Source: Maridesulfovibrio sp. (GTDB taxonomy: Bacteria > Desulfobacterota > Desulfovibrionia > Desulfovibrionales > Desulfovibrionaceae). From it: a stretch of DNA of 64,000 nucleotides. Below, piece by piece: positions 27,826 through 36,647 of this stretch. The translations under genes and the position numbers were made by a program. Within the stretch, counting starts at the first letter, position 1. Each line of letters starts with the position of its first letter. The stretch spans positions 1,679,501-1,743,500 of the forward strand of contig NZ_OY762999.1 in the NCBI RefSeq assembly GCF_963666665.1, read 5' to 3'. Below the pieces are notes generated by a model, which worked only from the letters and a program-made list of their open reading frames with translations, ran no database searches and was not told where the DNA came from.

Positions 27826-29457
27826 ATGAGTTGTTGCATTGGTGCTGAGCATAGTAATTGGTGTAAAGATTACGACATCGTCTATATTGATGCTGAGGGG
27901 AAAGAGTATTGTATTTTTCATGCTCCTGCTGAGTGTAAGTTTGATGTGCCGAAAGGTGAGCCTTATGATGAGCGGAATGGTGGTGAGAAGCCTGCTTTAA
28001 TGGGGGCGGAGCAGTTTAATGGGTTGGTATTTGATAGGATTGATGAGGTTCTTGATGCGGGAGAGGATGAGGAGTGGGATAAAAGAGATGATTTTGCTGA
28101 TTATCTACTCGGAGGTTGGAATCCAAGATGTAATTTCACGAAAACCATATTCCCATATGAAATAGATTTTGATCTTTACTTCACATCTGGGAAAAAACCA
28201 ACTTATTTTCCACCGATAAATTTTACTAAATCGGTATTTTTGAATTATACATCTTTCCGTGATATAAATTTTACAGGATACGCATGCTTCGAAGCAGTAG
28301 AATTTTATAATCAAGCAATATTCATAGATGCAAAATTTATTGAAGGCGTTAATTTCGACGGCTCAAAAATAAAAAGTTATGCTGATTTTACAAACACTAT
28401 CTTTTCTAAAAAAACATCTTTTTTAAGCACAGAATTTAACAAAAGCACATACTTCCAGAGCGCAACATTCACAAATGTACATTTCAATGACGCTAAGTTT
28501 AAAGAGCCTGTACATTTTAACGAATCAACATTTAAAACCTCTACCTCATTTCAAAGAACAATATTTTATGACTACTCAAACTTTGAACAGACAAATTTCA
28601 ATGACGAAGCAAATTTTAACTTAGCTTTATTCAAAGAATGGTCATATTTCCGTGGTTCTAAATTCTTAGGTGAGACAACTTTCGCCGGAGCAATTTCAAA
28701 AGAAACTATTCTTTTGGAATCCATAAATCTATCTAATTTAAAATTTGCAGAAACCAACATAGAGTCTTTCAAATTTATAGACTGCAACTGGGGTGAGAAA
28801 CGATTTGCTGAAATCTACGATCAAAAAAACCAAACAGGTAACTGTAATGACACCACTCTTGCCGAAATCTACCGCCGCCTAAAAAGAATTGCCCGCGAAA
28901 GCGCAGATGAAGAACAGACCTCACACTGGCACTACCGCGAAAAAGAAATGACCCTCAAAAGCTTAAGCGATGTATCTCTATACCCAATTGGAAATATACT
29001 TGCCACTGCTGTATTCTTTATTCCACTCTGCATCTTCTTTCTAGAAATGAAGCCCATGAGTATTTTCAGTTTTGGAGTAGCTACGTCCTTACTAGGCACA
29101 GCAATAGGAATTGCCTACGGCGACTATAAAAAAGTCACCGATTTTAACAAGACGTTCACTAAGATTTATCTTAAATTCTACAGATTCATTAGCGGCTATG
29201 GAGAAGAACCTATACGTGCAGGAGTAATCCTTTTTGGCATAGTAATCCTCCCCTTCATAATCAAATTCATTGCCAGCCTTTTCCCCGGAGGGCCATCAGA
29301 CTGGCTGAAAGAAGCAATGTGGTACATGCCATTAATCAAAATTAATCTTAATGACTCCCAAGGCTACCACTACCTCCTAAAAGGCATCTCAGTAACGCTA
29401 ATTACCATCCAAGCAGCCCTATTCGGTTTCGCCCTGCGAAACAAGCTACGCCGCTAA
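27826..29457 (+). CDS. Membrane-anchored pentapeptide-repeat-like protein
   Basis: A 543-residue protein. The first 40 residues are rich in Cys (3, 4, 13, 29, 37), perhaps a metal-binding cap. From about 95 to 330 the sequence repeats phenylalanine every five residues (TSFQRTIF, SNFEQTNF, ANFNLALF), as in the A(D/N)LxF beta helix. Residues 380-470 contain two membrane segments and a third pair follows at the C-terminus, which ends like ion-channel-type membrane domains (QAALFGFALRNKLRR). Base use is strikingly AT-rich from 27830 to 28900 compared with its neighbours, suggesting horizontal transfer. Function is unknown. Confidence 0.8.
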   Translation: MSCCIGAEHSNWCKDYDIVYIDAEGKEYCIFHAPAECKFDVPKGEPYDERNGGEKPALMGAEQFNGLVFDRIDEVLDAGEDEEWDKRDDFADYLLGGWNPRCNFTKTIFPYEIDFDLYFTSGKKPTYFPPINFTKSVFLNYTSFRDINFTGYACFEAVEFYNQAIFIDAKFIEGVNFDGSKIKSYADFTNTIFSKKTSFLSTEFNKSTYFQSATFTNVHFNDAKFKEPVHFNESTFKTSTSFQRTIFYDYSNFEQTNFNDEANFNLALFKEWSYFRGSKFLGETTFAGAISKETILLESINLSNLKFAETNIESFKFIDCNWGEKRFAEIYDQKNQTGNCNDTTLAEIYRRLKRIARESADEEQTSHWHYREKEMTLKSLSDVSLYPIGNILATAVFFIPLCIFFLEMKPMSIFSFGVATSLLGTAIGIAYGDYKKVTDFNKTFTKIYLKFYRFISGYGEEPIRAGVILFGIVILPFIIKFIASLFPGGPSDWLKEAMWYMPLIKINLNDSQGYHYLLKGISVTLITIQAALFGFALRNKLRR

Positions 29458-29468
29458 CAGAACGCAAA

Positions 29469-29500
29469 AAAGCCCCGCACTCAAATGAGCACGGGGCTTT
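29469..29500. terminator. Bidirectional terminator between two convergent genes
   Basis: AAAGCCCCG pairs with CGGGGCTTT with an inner CACTCA/TGAGCA stem. It serves the pentapeptide gene on plus and the aminotransferase on minus. Confidence 0.85.
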
Positions 29501-29530
29501 CAACTACCAAATAAATTTATTTTAAATCCA

Positions 29531-30724
29531 TCAACCCAATTCAATCTCCATGGCCCCCACAATCTCCTCAAGCACGGCAATAAAATTGTAAATTTTCTCC
29601 ACACCGATAGTAAGAGCAGGATGCATCCGTAAAGCATTGGTCCCAAGACGATGATCCACTATAAATCCACGCGAAATCAATCTCCTGTGCAGTTCAGCCA
29701 CTTTTGAGACATCTACGTGATTGGACATAACAAGGATCGCCATAAGCCCCCTGCCGCGTGCACATTCTATCAAATCTGACTCGGCAGCGACTCGCTGTAA
29801 ACCATCCATGAGAACATCAGATAGCAATTCAGCATGCTGAATCAGGTTATGCTCATTAATTTCGGTAATCACTGCCTCAACTACAGCAGCACCCAAAGGA
29901 TCATTGAGATGGGATTGACCGTAGGCAACGGCATCTGGACAAAGCAAATCGACAACACGACTGTTGAGCGATACGGCGCTCACAGGATAACCATTCCCGA
30001 TCCCTTTCCCCATAGCGACAATGTCCGGCTCCATGTCGTAATGCTGAAATCCGAACCATTTTCCAGTCCTGCCGACACCTGTGGTAACTTCATTGATCAT
30101 CACCAGCCCATCAGCCTCAGTCACGTCCTCAACTATGCTGCTGATCAACTTTGAAGGCGGAAAACGGACCATCCCGGATGAACTTCCGGGTTCAAAGAGG
30201 AAGGCACCAATCTCATTAAACGGAATGACGGAATAAACGGAACAATCTTTGGTGCAAACCTCATGAGTACAACTCTCACATTTGCTCCAATCAAAAAGAA
30301 ACCACTTGCCGGAATCCTTTGCTGACGCATCACCATAGGCACCGAAATATGAATCAGACATGGTCATGATCCGCTTCGAATTCAGCACCGTGTGTAATAT
30401 ACGCACCCCATATTCTACGGATTCACTCCCGGAACAGAGAAAGGAGCATTTTCCACCGGGATGATTAAGGAGTTCAAGAACCGCGCCGGCTGCGCGCTCA
30501 ACAACATCTGAGCTGTAACAAAAGCCCACATGCGAAATGTTATCCATCTGTGTAATGACAGCATCCCTAACCGTCAGATTAGCATGGCCAATGCAGGTAC
30601 ACCATATCCCTGCTTCCAGATCAATGTACTGATTGCCATCGGCGTCAATAAGAGTGCAGTTATCTGACTTTACAATCTCCGGTACCAACAACTCTCGGCC
30701 GGGAAAAGCAAAAGTGTTTTTCAT
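29531..30724 (-). CDS. Class III PLP-dependent aminotransferase
   Basis: A 397-residue class III aminotransferase; the substrate is unknown. SGSESVEYGV (98-107) corresponds to the phosphate-binding loop, GRTGKWFGFQHY follows the cofactor motif and Lys240 in AMGKGIGNGYP is the likely Schiff-base lysine. Two features differ from the family norm: the residue that contacts the PLP pyridine nitrogen, usually Asp in DE-x-x-TG, is Asn211 in INEVTTG; and an insertion has four cysteines spaced Cys149-x2-Cys152-x4-Cys157-x3-Cys161, like a metal site. The gene is monocistronic. The ribosome site is poor (AGAGG). Confidence 0.85.
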   Translation of the reverse strand: MKNTFAFPGRELLVPEIVKSDNCTLIDADGNQYIDLEAGIWCTCIGHANLTVRDAVITQMDNISHVGFCYSSDVVERAAGAVLELLNHPGGKCSFLCSGSESVEYGVRILHTVLNSKRIMTMSDSYFGAYGDASAKDSGKWFLFDWSKCESCTHEVCTKDCSVYSVIPFNEIGAFLFEPGSSSGMVRFPPSKLISSIVEDVTEADGLVMINEVTTGVGRTGKWFGFQHYDMEPDIVAMGKGIGNGYPVSAVSLNSRVVDLLCPDAVAYGQSHLNDPLGAAVVEAVITEINEHNLIQHAELLSDVLMDGLQRVAAESDLIECARGRGLMAILVMSNHVDVSKVAELHRRLISRGFIVDHRLGTNALRMHPALTIGVEKIYNFIAVLEEIVGAMEIELG

Positions 30725-30843
30725 CTAAAAGCCTCTCTTATTTTTTATCTAACTTACAACCAACTAACTTAGTTTAGATTTACCCGCAACCTATTTTCAT
30801 ATGAGTCATTTTTGCGACATATGCTACCGCCACCAAAACGAAA

Positions 30844-30874
30844 AAAGCCCCGCGCTCACAGAGCACGGGGCTTT
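30844..30874 (-). terminator. Terminator after the copper-chaperone gene
   Basis: AAAGCCCCG and CGGGGCTTT with an inner GCTC/GAGC stem, followed by TTTTTT on the minus strand. Confidence 0.85.
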
Positions 30875-30896
30875 CAATTCTCATATCAAACAGAAA

Positions 30897-31103
30897 CTAC
30901 TTAACTTCACCAACCTCAAAACCGATTTTGGTAATAGTTTCTTTGATCTTGGATTCATCAACCGGAGAAGTTTCTTCGTAGGTAGCACATGCGTCTTCGA
31001 GACTGACCTTGACGTCAGTAACTCCCTCAATCGCGCTGAGAGCCTTCTCAACTGAACCTACGCAATGCATGCAACTCATGCCTTTTACTTCTACTTTTTT
31101 CAT
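30897..31103 (-). CDS. copZ: Heavy-metal-associated domain protein (CopZ-like)
   Basis: A 68-residue single HMA domain. The metal site MSCMHC has the two Cys residues (11 and 14) in the MxCxxC motif that binds Cu(I). Such free-standing domains carry copper to a P-type ATPase, or act as a sink; no ATPase gene is in the window. An AGGAG-type site precedes the ATG. It is monocistronic, ending in a strong terminator. The symbol reflects type only. Confidence 0.85.
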   Translation of the reverse strand: MKKVEVKGMSCMHCVGSVEKALSAIEGVTDVKVSLEDACATYEETSPVDESKIKETITKIGFEVGEVK

Positions 31104-31220
31104 GATTGATCTCCTTATTTACTTCTGAAGACTTAAGCTATTTGGGAGTGCGGCAGCATTCGCCACCTTATTCTCTAATTGAGAATTTGTATCATGTAGT
31201 TGTGTAGGCATCAAGCCTTG

Positions 31221-31949
31221 CTAGTTATTCTCAATCCATTCCATGGCTTCTGCGAAATTGAGAGTACCGGTGTAGATTGCCTGACCGGAGACTGCTCCTT
31301 CGAGACCTTTGGAAACCAGAGGCTGAAGATTGATTACATCCTCAAGGGTAGCAACGCCACCGGCAGCGATGACAGGAAGCTTGGTCTTGGAGCACAGTTC
31401 GGAAAGAGCCATAACATTCACACCGGTCTGCATGCCGTCGCGGCTGATGTCGGTGTAGATGATAAATGCCGCACCTGCTGCTTCAATACGGGGGATAATA
31501 TCGAATACGGTAATTCCCGCATCTTCCACCCAGCCGCGAGACTTGAGCTGACCGTTAACAGCATCAAGAGACACCCCGATCTGACCGGGAAACTTGGCGC
31601 AAAGCTCTGCGAAAGTTTCCTCGTCTTCAAGGGCCATAGTACCGATAATCAGGCGTCTTACGCCTGCTTCAAGGTACTTGGATGCAGTTTCAATGTCACG
31701 AATACCGCCGCCAAGCTGCACCGGAATGCTGAGCTGACTGCAGATATCCTTGATAAGTTCAAAGTTCTTGGGCATTCCGCTGAATGCACCGTCTAGGTCA
31801 ACTACATGCAGATATCTTGCGCCCTGAGTTTCCCAGTATTTTGCCTGGGCTACGGGATCACTGGAAAAAACAGTAACGGCATCAGCCTGTCCCTGTGAGA
31901 GGCGTACGCATACGCCGTCCTTGATATCTACAGCGGGAAAAACGATCAT
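31221..31949 (-). CDS. hisA: ProFAR isomerase HisA
   Basis: Isomerises the aminoaldose intermediate ProFAR to the ketose PRFAR, the fourth step of histidine synthesis. At 242 residues it has the expected beta/alpha barrel length. Asp8 of IVFPAVDIKDG, the VQLGGGIR phosphate loop, and the second-half YTDISRDGMQTG segment with the second catalytic Asp are present. The ATG overlaps the stop of the upstream lipoprotein gene as ATGA, so translation is coupled. HisA lies last in a tatB-tatC-hisB-lipoprotein-hisA cluster. Confidence 0.97.
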   Translation of the reverse strand: MIVFPAVDIKDGVCVRLSQGQADAVTVFSSDPVAQAKYWETQGARYLHVVDLDGAFSGMPKNFELIKDICSQLSIPVQLGGGIRDIETASKYLEAGVRRLIIGTMALEDEETFAELCAKFPGQIGVSLDAVNGQLKSRGWVEDAGITVFDIIPRIEAAGAAFIIYTDISRDGMQTGVNVMALSELCSKTKLPVIAAGGVATLEDVINLQPLVSKGLEGAVSGQAIYTGTLNFAEAMEWIENN

Positions 31950-32602
31950 AAACCAAGCTCCATAAGTCCTGTCTCAAGAGCTTCATCAGCGAGTTGCATT
32001 GCGGTAACCCATTTGCCGCCACGTTTGAAGAAAGTATCGGCTTCCAGCACATTCTCCATGAGAGTCTGCTGAGTTTCATCGTAATGAAACCTTCTGATGA
32101 TGCGCCTGTTGTTAACATCGATAAGATACAGATCAATAATTACAGATGCAGGCTGGATATTGAAATCAGCCTTCTGCATGCCGCGCAGGTCCTGCCAGAA
32201 GAGAATCTGGGGAACCAGAATGTAGTCGGCACTCATGCACTGACCGACCTTAACCCAATAAGCAAAAGCGGCTTCGCGGCGGCCGCCCAAATTTTCAAAA
32301 ACCTCGATTTCCTGGCACTGGCGGGTAATTGCCGGACGCGCAAAAGCGGTAACACCATGCTTGGAAAGCACTCCAACCATCTTGTCATCAAGCTTCTGCA
32401 GGATATCTTTATCAATGGGCTTGCCTTCGTGCGGCAGATAGCCGGCCAGCAGCTCCCAGTTGAAAACAGGGTTGGTGAACCCGGCTACAGCAATTTTTCC
32501 GCTAGGGCGCGGGAGTTTAACAAGGTCGCTCTTGGTGGCACAACCACTGAGTGCTCCAAGTGCGAAAACACAGAGAATGAGCAGAGGGAAAAGCCGTTTC
32601 AT
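31946..32602 (-). CDS. Hypothetical lipoprotein between hisB and hisA
   Basis: Not recognised as a known family. The 218-residue product has a signal peptide and a lipobox (LGALSGCATK), so it is probably anchored in an envelope membrane. The body contains GKIAVAGFTNP and a beta-rich pattern similar to small envelope lipoproteins of the curli-CsgG or LptE type, but this is a weak resemblance. It overlaps hisB by one base and hisA by four, so it is tightly coupled to histidine synthesis genes, with no evident functional link. Confidence 0.8.
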   Translation of the reverse strand: MKRLFPLLILCVFALGALSGCATKSDLVKLPRPSGKIAVAGFTNPVFNWELLAGYLPHEGKPIDKDILQKLDDKMVGVLSKHGVTAFARPAITRQCQEIEVFENLGGRREAAFAYWVKVGQCMSADYILVPQILFWQDLRGMQKADFNIQPASVIIDLYLIDVNNRRIIRRFHYDETQQTLMENVLEADTFFKRGGKWVTAMQLADEALETGLMELGL

Positions 32603-33195
32603 TAATCGAGACTCCCTTTTGTACTGGAAACACCTTGTCTTTCAACGGACAGGGCATTGCGGAAAGCAAGACCGAGGGCCTTGAACGCACCCTCGAGCAG
32701 GTGGTGGCCGTTACGTCCATATTCAAACTTGATGTGCAGGTTCATACCGGCCTTGAAAGCCAGTGACTTGAAAAATTCACGCCAGACATCTTTTTCATCC
32801 CCGGAAATGATCGGGGGCAGGATGTCATCATCATACACAAGATAAGCCCGTCCTGAAAGGTCAATTACAACCTCAACGAGCGCTTCATCCATGGGCACCT
32901 TGGCAAAACCGATGCGGTTAATACCTTTCTTGTCGCCCATGGCCTCGGACAAAGCCTGACCAAGAACAAGCGCAATGTCTTCAAGAGTGTGATGCGAATC
33001 AATTTCGAGATCGCCTTTGCATTTGAGATCAAGGTCAAACCCGGCCCAAAAGCTCATCAAGGTCAGCATATGGTCTGCAAAACCTACTCCGGTGTCGATA
33101 TTAGTACTGCCTTCACCGTCGATATCAAGCTTAAGGGAAATATCGGTTTCCTTAGTAGTACGGGTAATTGCTGCGGATCTCTGTGACAAAACCAA
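32602..33195 (-). CDS. hisB: Imidazoleglycerol-phosphate dehydratase
   Basis: Dehydrates imidazoleglycerol phosphate in histidine synthesis. The 197-residue monofunctional form carries two metal-binding motifs with His and Glu: the DSHHTLED segment in the first half and the NGHHLLEGAFKALG segment near the end, characteristic of HisB. It lacks a phosphatase domain. The stop overlaps the next ATG by one base (TAATG). It follows tatC by 30 bases. Confidence 0.96.
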   Translation of the reverse strand: MVLSQRSAAITRTTKETDISLKLDIDGEGSTNIDTGVGFADHMLTLMSFWAGFDLDLKCKGDLEIDSHHTLEDIALVLGQALSEAMGDKKGINRIGFAKVPMDEALVEVVIDLSGRAYLVYDDDILPPIISGDEKDVWREFFKSLAFKAGMNLHIKFEYGRNGHHLLEGAFKALGLAFRNALSVERQGVSSTKGSLD

Positions 33196-33225
33196 CCTCT
33201 CTTATTGTGCGGCCTGTTGCGGCCA

Positions 33226-34374
33226 TTACATTTCAATCAAATCTTCTTCGTAACCTGATTCATTCGTTTTGGACTTCTTTTTCTTTTCAGCGCCGGAGTC
33301 TTCTGCTTCAGACGTTTCTCCAGCAGGAGATTCAGAAGAGCTGTCTTCATCTGATGGAGCAGAATCTCCACCGTCAGGACCGGAATCATCCGGACCGCCG
33401 TTTTCCGGGGCAGCATTCTTCAACTTCCTGCCGCCGCGCTTACCAAAGAAGTGAGCCACCCAGATACCGATTTCATAAAGGATAATCAGCGGCCCAGCCA
33501 TCAGGGTCTGGGTCATTACATCCGGCGGAGTCAGAATCGCGGAGCAGATAAAACATACCAGAATGGCATACTTACGCTTCTCGCGCAGACCTTCGGCAGT
33601 GACCACGCCCAGTCTGGCGAGGAAGAAAATGAACAACGGCAGCTCAAAGATAAGCCCAAAAGCAAAAAGCAATTTAAGCGAAAATCCCAAATATTCACGC
33701 AGGGTAGGCATGGGCTTAATGAATTCATCAGCAAAGCCCATGAAAAATTCACAACCGAACGGGAATACTACGTAATACCCGAACAAGGCACCGCCCACAA
33801 AGAAAAATGCGGACAGGAACGCCAGAGGAATCATCCATTTGCGTTCATGCTCATAAAGTCCAGGCGCAATAAAACCCCAGACTTGGGCAAAAATATAGGG
33901 AGAAACAACAAAAATCCCGGCAACAAAAGCAACCTTCAAATAGGTGACAAAACCTTCGGGCAGGGAAGTAAAAATCAATGTAGAATCAGGCGGCAGAACC
34001 GCAACAAGCGGTGCCATGAGCATGGAAAAAAGCGGTTTTGCAAAAGAGTAGCAAGCAAAAAAACCGACACCGCAGGCAATAAAAATTCTGACAAAACGGC
34101 GACGCAGTTCTTCAAGATGCTCAAGGAAAGTCATGGGAGCTTCATCTTCATCAAGCTCGTCAGGGTCTTCCTCGTCCTCATCAGCTTCTGGTGTCTCATC
34201 AGGCACCGCGAGTCCATCCGCATCCTTTTCAGCAGGCAATCCGGCTTCGGACTCAGTGCTTTCAGCTGTTTCCTCTTCGGGATTCAGAGATTCCGCAGCA
34301 GTCTCTTCAGCCTGCTTTTTTTCTTCAGGACTCTCCTGCCCTACTTCACGCGAATCTTTCTCCGCTGAACTCAT
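33226..34374 (-). CDS. tatC: Twin-arginine translocase subunit TatC with acidic extensions
   Basis: Recognises twin-arginine signal peptides and forms the TatBC receptor in the inner membrane. The 382-residue product is much longer than the usual 240-260. The core (about 81-315) starts MTFLEHLEELRRR, with conserved Pro, Glu and six membrane helices. The first 80 residues are almost all Glu, Asp, Ser and Ala, and a tail of about 65 residues rich in Ser, Asp, Glu and Lys follows. Both extra parts lie in the cytoplasm if the core topology is normal. The ATG overlaps the tatB stop (ATGA). Confidence 0.95.
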   Translation of the reverse strand: MSSAEKDSREVGQESPEEKKQAEETAAESLNPEEETAESTESEAGLPAEKDADGLAVPDETPEADEDEEDPDELDEDEAPMTFLEHLEELRRRFVRIFIACGVGFFACYSFAKPLFSMLMAPLVAVLPPDSTLIFTSLPEGFVTYLKVAFVAGIFVVSPYIFAQVWGFIAPGLYEHERKWMIPLAFLSAFFFVGGALFGYYVVFPFGCEFFMGFADEFIKPMPTLREYLGFSLKLLFAFGLIFELPLFIFFLARLGVVTAEGLREKRKYAILVCFICSAILTPPDVMTQTLMAGPLIILYEIGIWVAHFFGKRGGRKLKNAAPENGGPDDSGPDGGDSAPSDEDSSSESPAGETSEAEDSGAEKKKKSKTNESGYEEDLIEM

Positions 34375-34709
34375 GCTTTCTCGCTCTCGGTCTTAGGTGC
34401 TTCAGCAACCTTTTCAGCCTCATCAGCGACCTGCTGTTTTTCAGCTTCAGCCTGACGAGCTTTTTCCATAGCTTCTGCTTCTGCTTTTTTACGTGCAGCC
34501 TCGCGCTCAGCATCTTCTTTCTGTGCCCTTTCTTCGTCAGCAGCAGAAATCTCAGCATCAAGAGTGTTTTTTACATCATTGGACATCTTCTTCACTTCGG
34601 AGAGCCCCTTACCAAGATTCTTGATAAGTTCCGGGAGTTTCTGGGGTCCAATGAGAATAAGGGCTACAACCAAAATTACTATAAGTTCTGTAGAACCGAT
34701 ACCGAACAT
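34371..34709 (-). CDS. tatB: Sec-independent translocase subunit TatB
   Basis: A 112-residue single-span protein that forms the Tat receptor with TatC. The start MFGIGSTELIVILVVALI, the GPQKLPELI hinge, the amphipathic helix and then an Ala/Glu/Lys-rich coiled coil are typical of TatB rather than TatA. The final DNA overlaps tatC by four bases. It is the first gene in the tat-his cluster. No separate tatA is present here. Confidence 0.9.
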   Translation of the reverse strand: MFGIGSTELIVILVVALILIGPQKLPELIKNLGKGLSEVKKMSNDVKNTLDAEISAADEERAQKEDAEREAARKKAEAEAMEKARQAEAEKQQVADEAEKVAEAPKTESEKA

Positions 34710-35031
34710 ATTAATTCCTTCTTCGTTGCGACAATAAAAAACACGCTAATACGCGGAAAACCGATACTGATCTAATTTAAACCCAGCACAGGCTTTTTCA
34801 AAATTTGCTGACGTCTTGTAACCGATTTCTAAAACTTTATCTACGTCTTATCTCCACAGAAATTCAGAGTAATCGGTTAGCTTTTAACTATTTACAAATT
34901 AATGCCCAAAAACGCATAGCGCACTAGTCGCCTAATTTAACAGAACTTCCTTCTTATCTTATGTTCTGCATCGCTCAAATACACTCATTTATTGATCTAA
35001 AGCTTAAACGTTCAACTCATAATTTCAAAAA
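34710..35031. other. Intergenic region between tatB and guaA
   Basis: No gene is apparent. A 9-bp inverted repeat, TAACCGATT (34819-34827) and AATCGGTTA (34871-34879), lies 110-170 bases upstream of tatB. Minus-strand TTGAAA with an AT-rich AAATTA 17 bases later, nearer to the gene, is a possible tatB promoter. Confidence 0.4.
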
Positions 35032-35063
35032 AAATGCCTCCGACATAATGTCGAAGGCATTTA
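35032..35063. terminator. Terminator after guaA
   Basis: AAATGCCT plus CGAC pairs with GTCG plus AGGCATTT with single-base offsets, and the minus strand ends in a T run. It lies 25 bases after the guaA stop. Confidence 0.82.
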
Positions 35064-35087
35064 ATTAATTCAATTCTCAAGGAATAA

Positions 35088-36635
35088 TTATTCCCATTCG
35101 ATGGTTGCCGGCGGCTTGGAGGAAATATCCAGAACCACGCGGTTAACACCTTTAACCTCGTTGATGATCCGGTTGGACATACGTGCGAGGATATCGTTGG
35201 GAATGCGGGACCAGTCAGCGGTCATAGCATCGATGCTGTCTACGATACGCAGTGCAATGACATGCTCGTAAGTACGGTCATCACCCATTACGCCGACAGT
35301 CTTGAGCGGCAGCAGAACTGCAAAGCCTTGCCATACCTTGCGGTACCAGCCGGAAGCATGCATTTCATTCTGCACGATCTTGTCAGCCTGACGCAGAATT
35401 TCAAGACGCTCTTCAGTGATTTCACCCAGAACACGGATGGCAAGACCCGGACCGGGGAAAGGCTGACGCCAGATAATAAACTCGGGCAGACCAAGTTCGT
35501 AAGCAACCTTACGGACTTCATCTTTGAAGAGTTCACGCAGAGGTTCAACCAGATCGAGATCCATATCTTCGGGCAGTCCGCCAACGTTGTGGTGAGACTT
35601 AATGACCGCAGAGGGGCCTTTGAAGGATTCGGACTCGATTACATCGGGGTAAAGAGTACCCTGAGCGAGGAATTTTACATCCTTGAGTGCGCCAGCTTCT
35701 TCATTGAAAACATCAATGAAGGTGTAACCGATGAGCTTGCGCTTCTTCTCAGGATCTTCAACACCTTTGAGTTTGTCGAGGAAAAGGTCGGCAGAATCAA
35801 CGCATTTGACGTTGAGTTCAAAGTGTTCTTCGAGGAAGCCGATAACTTCTTCACGCTCGTGCATACGCAGCAGGCCGTTATCTACAAAGATGCAGTGCAG
35901 ACGCTTGCCGATGGCCTTGTGCAAAAGAACAGCAACAACAGTGGAGTCAATACCGCCGGAAAGACCGAGCACAACCTGGTTGTCACCGATTTTTTCGCGC
36001 ATTTCCTCGATGCAGTTTTCAACGAAAGAGGACATGGTCCAATCAGCTTTGAGCCCTGCAACTTTGAAAACAAAGTTGTTGATAATGGTGGTACCGCTCT
36101 CGGTGTGTGCCACTTCGGGGTGGAACTGGAGGGCGTACATTTTCTTTTCTTCGTTAGCCATGGCTGCGAAAGGAATAGACTCGGTGGTACCGCAAACCTT
36201 GAATCCCTCGGGGATTGCTTCAACGCGGTCACCGTGGCTCATCCATACGGTGAGCTTTTCAATATCTTCGATTCCTTCGAAAATAGTGCAGCTGGAATCG
36301 CCTTTAAATTCTGCACGGCCGTATTCGCGGTTCTCGGAAGAAACAACGCGACCACCGAGATCATTGGTCATGAGCTGCATGCCATAGCAGATGCCAAGCA
36401 CGGGTACGCCCAGTTCCAACAGGGAAGGATCAAGCTGCGGAGAATCTTCTTCCAGAACGGAGGAAGGACCACCGGAAAGAATAAGTGCTCCGGGCCTGAG
36501 ATCCTTGATCTTCTGAGGATCAACATTACAAGGGTGAATTTCGGAATATACACCCGCTTCACGGATTCTACGGGCGATCAGCTGAGTAAACTGAGACCCG
36601 AAATCCAGAATAATTACTTTATTATCGTGCTGCAT
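35088..36635 (-). CDS. guaA: GMP synthase (glutamine-hydrolysing)
   Basis: Converts XMP to GMP using glutamine and ATP. The 515-residue protein has a class I glutamine amidotransferase domain (residues 1-195; GICYGMQLM with the nucleophilic Cys and QFHPEVAHT with the catalytic His) and an ATP-pyrophosphatase domain with the VLGLSGGIDSTVVAVLLHKA PP-loop, then the dimer domain ending KPPATIEWE. It lies 12 bases after guaB in the same transcript. Confidence 0.98.
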   Translation of the reverse strand: MQHDNKVIILDFGSQFTQLIARRIREAGVYSEIHPCNVDPQKIKDLRPGALILSGGPSSVLEEDSPQLDPSLLELGVPVLGICYGMQLMTNDLGGRVVSSENREYGRAEFKGDSSCTIFEGIEDIEKLTVWMSHGDRVEAIPEGFKVCGTTESIPFAAMANEEKKMYALQFHPEVAHTESGTTIINNFVFKVAGLKADWTMSSFVENCIEEMREKIGDNQVVLGLSGGIDSTVVAVLLHKAIGKRLHCIFVDNGLLRMHEREEVIGFLEEHFELNVKCVDSADLFLDKLKGVEDPEKKRKLIGYTFIDVFNEEAGALKDVKFLAQGTLYPDVIESESFKGPSAVIKSHHNVGGLPEDMDLDLVEPLRELFKDEVRKVAYELGLPEFIIWRQPFPGPGLAIRVLGEITEERLEILRQADKIVQNEMHASGWYRKVWQGFAVLLPLKTVGVMGDDRTYEHVIALRIVDSIDAMTADWSRIPNDILARMSNRIINEVKGVNRVVLDISSKPPATIEWE

Positions 36636-36647
36636 GACGACTCCTGA

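Noticed and set aside
35262..36647. 461-residue open frame antisense to guaA
   Set aside because: Shadow of guaA on the other strand.
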